In this document: piece by piece, positions 61,010 through 64,000 of the stretch
Position numbering within the stretch: position 1 is the first letter of the stretch
How the letters are laid out: every line of letters begins with the position of its first letter
Made by a program: the position numbers and the translations under genes
Notes under the pieces: generated by a model
Told to the model about the DNA's origin: nothing
The model's input: only the letters and a program-made list of their open reading frames with translations
The model's database searches: none
Assembly (NCBI RefSeq): GCF_000365305.1
Contig: NZ_CM001841.1
Location: forward strand, 1,827,100 to 1,891,099
Direction: 5' to 3'
DNA length: 64,000 bases
Source: Dickeya dianthicola NCPPB 453
Lineage (GTDB): Bacteria > Pseudomonadota > Gammaproteobacteria > Enterobacterales > Enterobacteriaceae

Positions 61010-61310
61010 GTATTTCCTCGATAATGCCGGTCAGACGAGCTCCGATGCAGGATATTCACCACATACTACGCCATCCTTCACGGCAGATGCCTGAATCGGG
61101 AGCGTGATAGGGATGAAAGTGAAATGCACCGGGGATGGTTAACCGCAGGTAATGTGCGCTGACTGCTCAGCAGATGGGGCAGTAATGTAACCTTCATGAA
61201 AGGCAGGGCGCAAATCCATCGTGAAAATGTTATAACGCACCGGGCCTTATTAGACCGGCTAATTAACGTAGATAAACCAATAGGTCACTCGCGTGACGCC
61301 GGTAGAAAAA

Positions 61311-61361
61311 ACAAGAGGTGAACCATAACAAGAGGTGAACCATAACAAGAAGTAAACCATA
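61311..61361. repeat. 17-bp tandem repeat, three copies
   Basis: ACAAGAGGTGAACCATA occurs at 61311-61327 and 61328-61344, with a third copy with two changes at 61345-61361. It lies just past the ybjL terminator. Confidence 0.9.
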
Positions 61362-61410
61362 AAAAGAAAATGCCCGTCGCTCTTGAACCTAACCGGCGTG
61401 AACGACGGGC
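61361..61410 (-). terminator. Probable terminator of ybjL
   Basis: Read on the minus strand, GCCCGTCG pairs with CGACGGGC across a loop of 23 bases, followed by ATTTTCTTTTT. It lies about 110 bp past the ybjL stop. Confidence 0.5.
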
Positions 61411-61520
61411 TCCTCAATTCAGGGATATCAAAGAAAAGCAGTGGCATTAATTCAGACTTTACCTCTGGAAAAAAGTTCTGCGTGATGCGAAAAAAAATTG
61501 ACGTTGATTTACAAAAAGAC

Positions 61521-63209
61521 TCAACCGGGTAGCTGCGGCCAGATAATCACAATCAGCGACCCGGCCAGCGTCAGCAACACGTTGGCGATGGCATAAGTAC
61601 CGGCGTAACCCAGCGCCGGGATATTGCTGCGGGCGGCGTCGCTGATTATCTCCATCGCCGGAGCGCAGGTGCGTGCGCCCATAATGGCGCCGAACAGCAG
61701 CGCCCGGTTCATGCGCAGTACATAGGCGCCAAACAGAAAACAGACAACCACCGGCAGCAGGCTGACGATAAGTCCCGACAGCACCATCTGGATGCCTACG
61801 TCGCCGAAGCTGTGGTTGATGGTGCTGCCGGCGCTTAGCCCAACGCCGGCCATAAAGACCATCAGGCCAAACTCTTTCACCATATTCAGCGCACCCTGCG
61901 GGATGTAACCGAAGGTCGGGTGGTTGGCGCGCAGAAAACCGAGCATGATGCCGGAAAACAGCAAGCCTGCCGCATTGCCGATGCCGAAGGAAAAATTGCG
62001 GAACTGGAAGGTTATCAATCCCACCATGATGCCGATGATGAAAAAGGCACAGAAGGCCAGCAGATCGGTGACCTGGCTATGGATAGAAATAAAACCGATG
62101 CGCTCAGCGATGCTTTTCACCCGGCGGGCATCGCCGCTAACTTGCAAAACATCCCCTTTGTTCAGCACCACGCCGTCGTCGATCGGCATTTCAATCTGAC
62201 TGCGGACGATGCGATTGAGAAAACAGCCGTGGTCGGTCAGTTTCAACTGGCTCAGACGTTTGCCCACGGCGTTGTGGTTTTTCACCACGATTTCCTCGGT
62301 CACGATTCGCATATCCAGCAGGTCGCGTTCAAATACTTCCTTGCCGTCGCGGAAATTGGGGTTGAGGCGGGCGTGAGCGTCCGGATACCCCACCAGCGCG
62401 ATTTCATCTCCCAGTTGCAGCACGGCATCGCCATCCGGCGTCGCCAGAATGCCATTGCGACGGATGCGCTCAATGTAGCAGCCGGTCTGACGATAAATAC
62501 CCAGCTCGCGCAGGTTTTTGCCGTCAGCCCAGGCCACCAGCTCCGGGCCGACCCGGTAAGCGCGAATAATAGGCAGATAGATCTTGCGCTGACTGTCGGC
62601 GTCCAGTCCGCGTTCGCGGGCAATCTGCTGGGCGCTGGTCGGCAGATCCTGATGTTGTAGTTTTGGCAGGTAGCGGGCACCGAAAATCAGGCTGACCAGA
62701 CCGATCAGGTAGGTCAGCGCGTAGCCCAGACTCAGTTGCTCCTGAGTCATCGACAACTGTGGCCCGAGGCTGATGGTGTTGCGCAGCGTATCCCCGGCAC
62801 CCACCAGCACCGGCGTCGAGGTCATGGCGCCCGCCAGCATACCGGCGGTCAGGCCGATGCCCCAGCCGAATAGCTTGCCCAGCACCAGAGCGATCAGCAA
62901 TGCGCTGCTGACCATGACCAGCGCCAGCATCAGGTAATTCTTGCCGTCGCGAAAAAAAATCGAGAAGAAGTTGGGGCCGGCTTCCACGCCGACACAGAAA
63001 ATAAACAGCATGAAACCGAGGTTGAGCGCGTCGGTGTTGATGGCGAAATGCTGCTGCCCGAGCAACAGCGAGACCACCAAAACACCAATAGAATTGCCGA
63101 GTTGAACCGAGCCGAGCCGCAATTTTCCCAGACAAAGACCTAAACAGAGAACCACGAACAACAGCAGAATGTAATTCCCGTTTAACAAATCAGCGACGTT
63201 TATATTCAT
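61521..63209 (-). CDS. ybjL: YbjL-type AAE family putative transporter
   Basis: A 562-residue inner-membrane protein. Two groups of about five helices flank a central cytoplasmic region with two RCK/TrkA-C-like domains (about 200-380; [33 protein letters not shown]). It matches E. coli YbjL closely (start [17 protein letters not shown]). The family includes aspartate:alanine exchangers; recent work suggests organic-acid transport, but the substrate here is unproven. The start at 63209 agrees with homologues; an ATG three codons upstream is also in frame. Confidence 0.92.
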   Translation of the reverse strand: MNINVADLLNGNYILLLFVVLCLGLCLGKLRLGSVQLGNSIGVLVVSLLLGQQHFAINTDALNLGFMLFIFCVGVEAGPNFFSIFFRDGKNYLMLALVMVSSALLIALVLGKLFGWGIGLTAGMLAGAMTSTPVLVGAGDTLRNTISLGPQLSMTQEQLSLGYALTYLIGLVSLIFGARYLPKLQHQDLPTSAQQIARERGLDADSQRKIYLPIIRAYRVGPELVAWADGKNLRELGIYRQTGCYIERIRRNGILATPDGDAVLQLGDEIALVGYPDAHARLNPNFRDGKEVFERDLLDMRIVTEEIVVKNHNAVGKRLSQLKLTDHGCFLNRIVRSQIEMPIDDGVVLNKGDVLQVSGDARRVKSIAERIGFISIHSQVTDLLAFCAFFIIGIMVGLITFQFRNFSFGIGNAAGLLFSGIMLGFLRANHPTFGYIPQGALNMVKEFGLMVFMAGVGLSAGSTINHSFGDVGIQMVLSGLIVSLLPVVVCFLFGAYVLRMNRALLFGAIMGARTCAPAMEIISDAARSNIPALGYAGTYAIANVLLTLAGSLIVIIWPQLPG

Positions 63210-63554
63210 GGAATGCAACTTGTTGTTTACTGGTAAATTATTGATATAAAAAATAATTTAGACTAAATTTACCCCATTGCAGGGGTTCCGGCCATGTCTG
63301 ACGACAACATGATGATAAGAAAGGATCGGCCCCGTTACTCATTATCCGGCAATGCCCCGAAAGAGCGGCGGCATCGTCTGGTATGGCAACGCCATTTTAG
63401 TGATTTCTCCAGCGGACAACCAGCTGATGATGCTGATAAATCATCTCATCGCTGGCTTTTCGTCCCATCAGGGATACCTGCCGCGCTATGATCGATGTGG
63501 GCGACGATCGTCGTTCACCGCGCGCGGCTTCAGCCTATTTCGGGGGAGGCTCAC
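63210..63554. other. Divergent intergenic region between ybjL and ybjM
   Basis: About 345 bp with no supported gene. The ybjL side is very AT-rich. A 65-codon frame from 63294 has no recognisable family. Promoters for both genes should lie here. Confidence 0.45.
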
Positions 63555-63929
63555 ATGACAGGCAACAACAGAGGTTGGTTGGGCGTGGTCAGCTGTTTTG
63601 TCTTGTTTACGCTAGTGTTTCTAAGCCAGAAGATGCGTATCGTCGGCACGTCGCTGGAAGACGGTTTCCGGGGCGATCCCGGTATGCTGCTGTTTTTGCT
63701 GCCGGGAATGGTGTCGAGCTACCTGTCGCGCAACCGACGATTGCACTATCCGCTGATAGGCGCATTGATGGCGATGCCAGTCTGCCTGCTGGTACTGCAG
63801 TTATGGCAGTTTTCCAGCCTGTCGTTCTGGCAGGAACTGGCTTATGTCAGCAGCGCGGTATTCTGGTGCCTGATGGGGGGGCTGGCTTTTTTGTGCTTGC
63901 GAGCGGTCAGCCGGCACTATTTTCTTTAG
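63555..63929 (+). CDS. ybjM: YbjM family inner-membrane protein
   Basis: A 124-residue protein with four hydrophobic segments (WLGVVSCFVLFTLVFL, GMLLFLLPGMVSSYL, PLIGALMAMPVCLLVL, SAVFWCLMGGLAFLCL). It matches E. coli YbjM in length, layout and the SFWQELAYVSSAVFWC segment. Function is unknown. The ATG at 63555 follows GGGGGAGG; a longer upstream reading from 63495 is not supported. In E. coli it lies between ybjL and grxA, as seems likely here. Confidence 0.88.
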   Translation: MTGNNRGWLGVVSCFVLFTLVFLSQKMRIVGTSLEDGFRGDPGMLLFLLPGMVSSYLSRNRRLHYPLIGALMAMPVCLLVLQLWQFSSLSFWQELAYVSSAVFWCLMGGLAFLCLRAVSRHYFL

Positions 63930-63960
63930 AACCAGCTTTCTCTAGAACCGGCACTATTTT
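63911..63960. repeat. Repeated CCGGCACTATTTT at the end of ybjM
   Basis: CCGGCACTATTTT at 63911-63923 (inside the ybjM 3' end) recurs at 63948-63960, a 37-bp period with partly repeated sequence between. Confidence 0.65.
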
Positions 63961-63966
63961 CGCTAG

Positions 63967-63991
63967 AAAAGGCGCCGCTGGCGCCTTTTTT
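63967..63991 (+). terminator. Intrinsic terminator after ybjM
   Basis: GGCGCC pairs with GGCGCC around GCT, extended by AAAA/TTTT, and is followed by six T residues. Confidence 0.85.
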
Positions 63992-64000
63992 GCCGGTAAC

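Larger units (their letters stand above)
61010..61520. other. Intergenic region between deoR and ybjL
   Basis: About 510 bp without a supported gene. The right half holds the probable ybjL terminator and a 17-bp tandem repeat; the left half should contain the deoR promoter. Confidence 0.55.

Noticed and set aside
61259-61447. A 62-codon minus-strand hydrophobic frame
   Set aside because: It reads through the 17-bp tandem repeat and terminator hairpin of ybjL, with no ribosome site.
63294-63491. A 65-codon frame before ybjM
   Set aside because: No family match and weak initiation signals; more likely the divergent promoter region.

Overview
The window looks like chromosomal DNA of a plant-associated enterobacterium of the Dickeya type (Pectobacteriaceae). 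I infer this from E. coli-like gene order and proteins (radD-rsuA-bcr-yejGFEBA-mepS; yeiR-efpL-yeiW-setB-fruBKA-nfo-yeiH-yeiE-lysP; folE-yeiB-sanA; rimO-yliI-gstB, then dacC-deoR and ybjL-ybjM), a SotB-type sugar exporter, an RhlA-type lipid synthase, an expanded chemoreceptor array and enterobacterial palindromic repeats. No rRNA, tRNA, CRISPR, prophage or transposase gene was recognised.

Layout. 1-9.8 kb: helicase end, yecH, rsuA, bcr, yejG, the YejABEF peptide importer and mepS. 10.2-23.6 kb: yeiR, efpL, yeiW, setB, the fructose PTS operon fruBKA behind three Cra-like operators, nfo, yeiH/yeiE, lysP and sotB. 24.3-29.2 kb: an AT-rich leader and a compact five-gene operon (KAS III-like synthase, FkbH-type glyceryl-ACP synthase, ACP, E2-type acyltransferase, alpha/beta hydrolase). 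This is the complete gene set expected for an agglomerin-type acyl tetronate, made from a glycolytic C3 unit and a beta-ketoacyl thioester, with acetylation-elimination forming the exocyclic methylene. I consider it the most notable system here. 29.2-36.9 kb: an RbsA/RbsC-type sugar ABC pair without a binding protein and with a 147-bp inverted-repeat element in its 5' region, hcxA, a KTSC protein, the formaldehyde detoxification pair frmA-fghA and a LysR regulator. 37.6-48.0 kb: five consecutive methyl-accepting chemotaxis proteins, three of them nearly identical in their signalling halves. 48.2-54.6 kb: folE, yeiB, sanA, rimO, yliI, gstB. 54.9-58.5 kb: a MetQNI-type ABC importer and an AT-rich rhlA homologue. 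59.0-64.0 kb: dacC, deoR, ybjL, ybjM.

How the parts fit. Core genes cover translation (rsuA, efpL, rimO), envelope upkeep (mepS, dacC, sanA), uptake (yej, fru, lysP, met-type) and efflux (bcr, setB, sotB). The accessory genes fit a plant-surface lifestyle: sensing (chemoreceptors), surface spreading (RhlA lipids) and a possible small-molecule antibiotic or signal (tetronate). The tetronate operon and RhlA would both draw on fatty-acid intermediates.

A second theme is structural. At least ten short tandem duplications (units of 15-21 bp, 2-4 copies) lie at gene edges. One is in frame at the start of folE, and one crosses the stop codon of the LysR gene. All functions are inferred by reading the sequence and recalling protein families; no database search was run.
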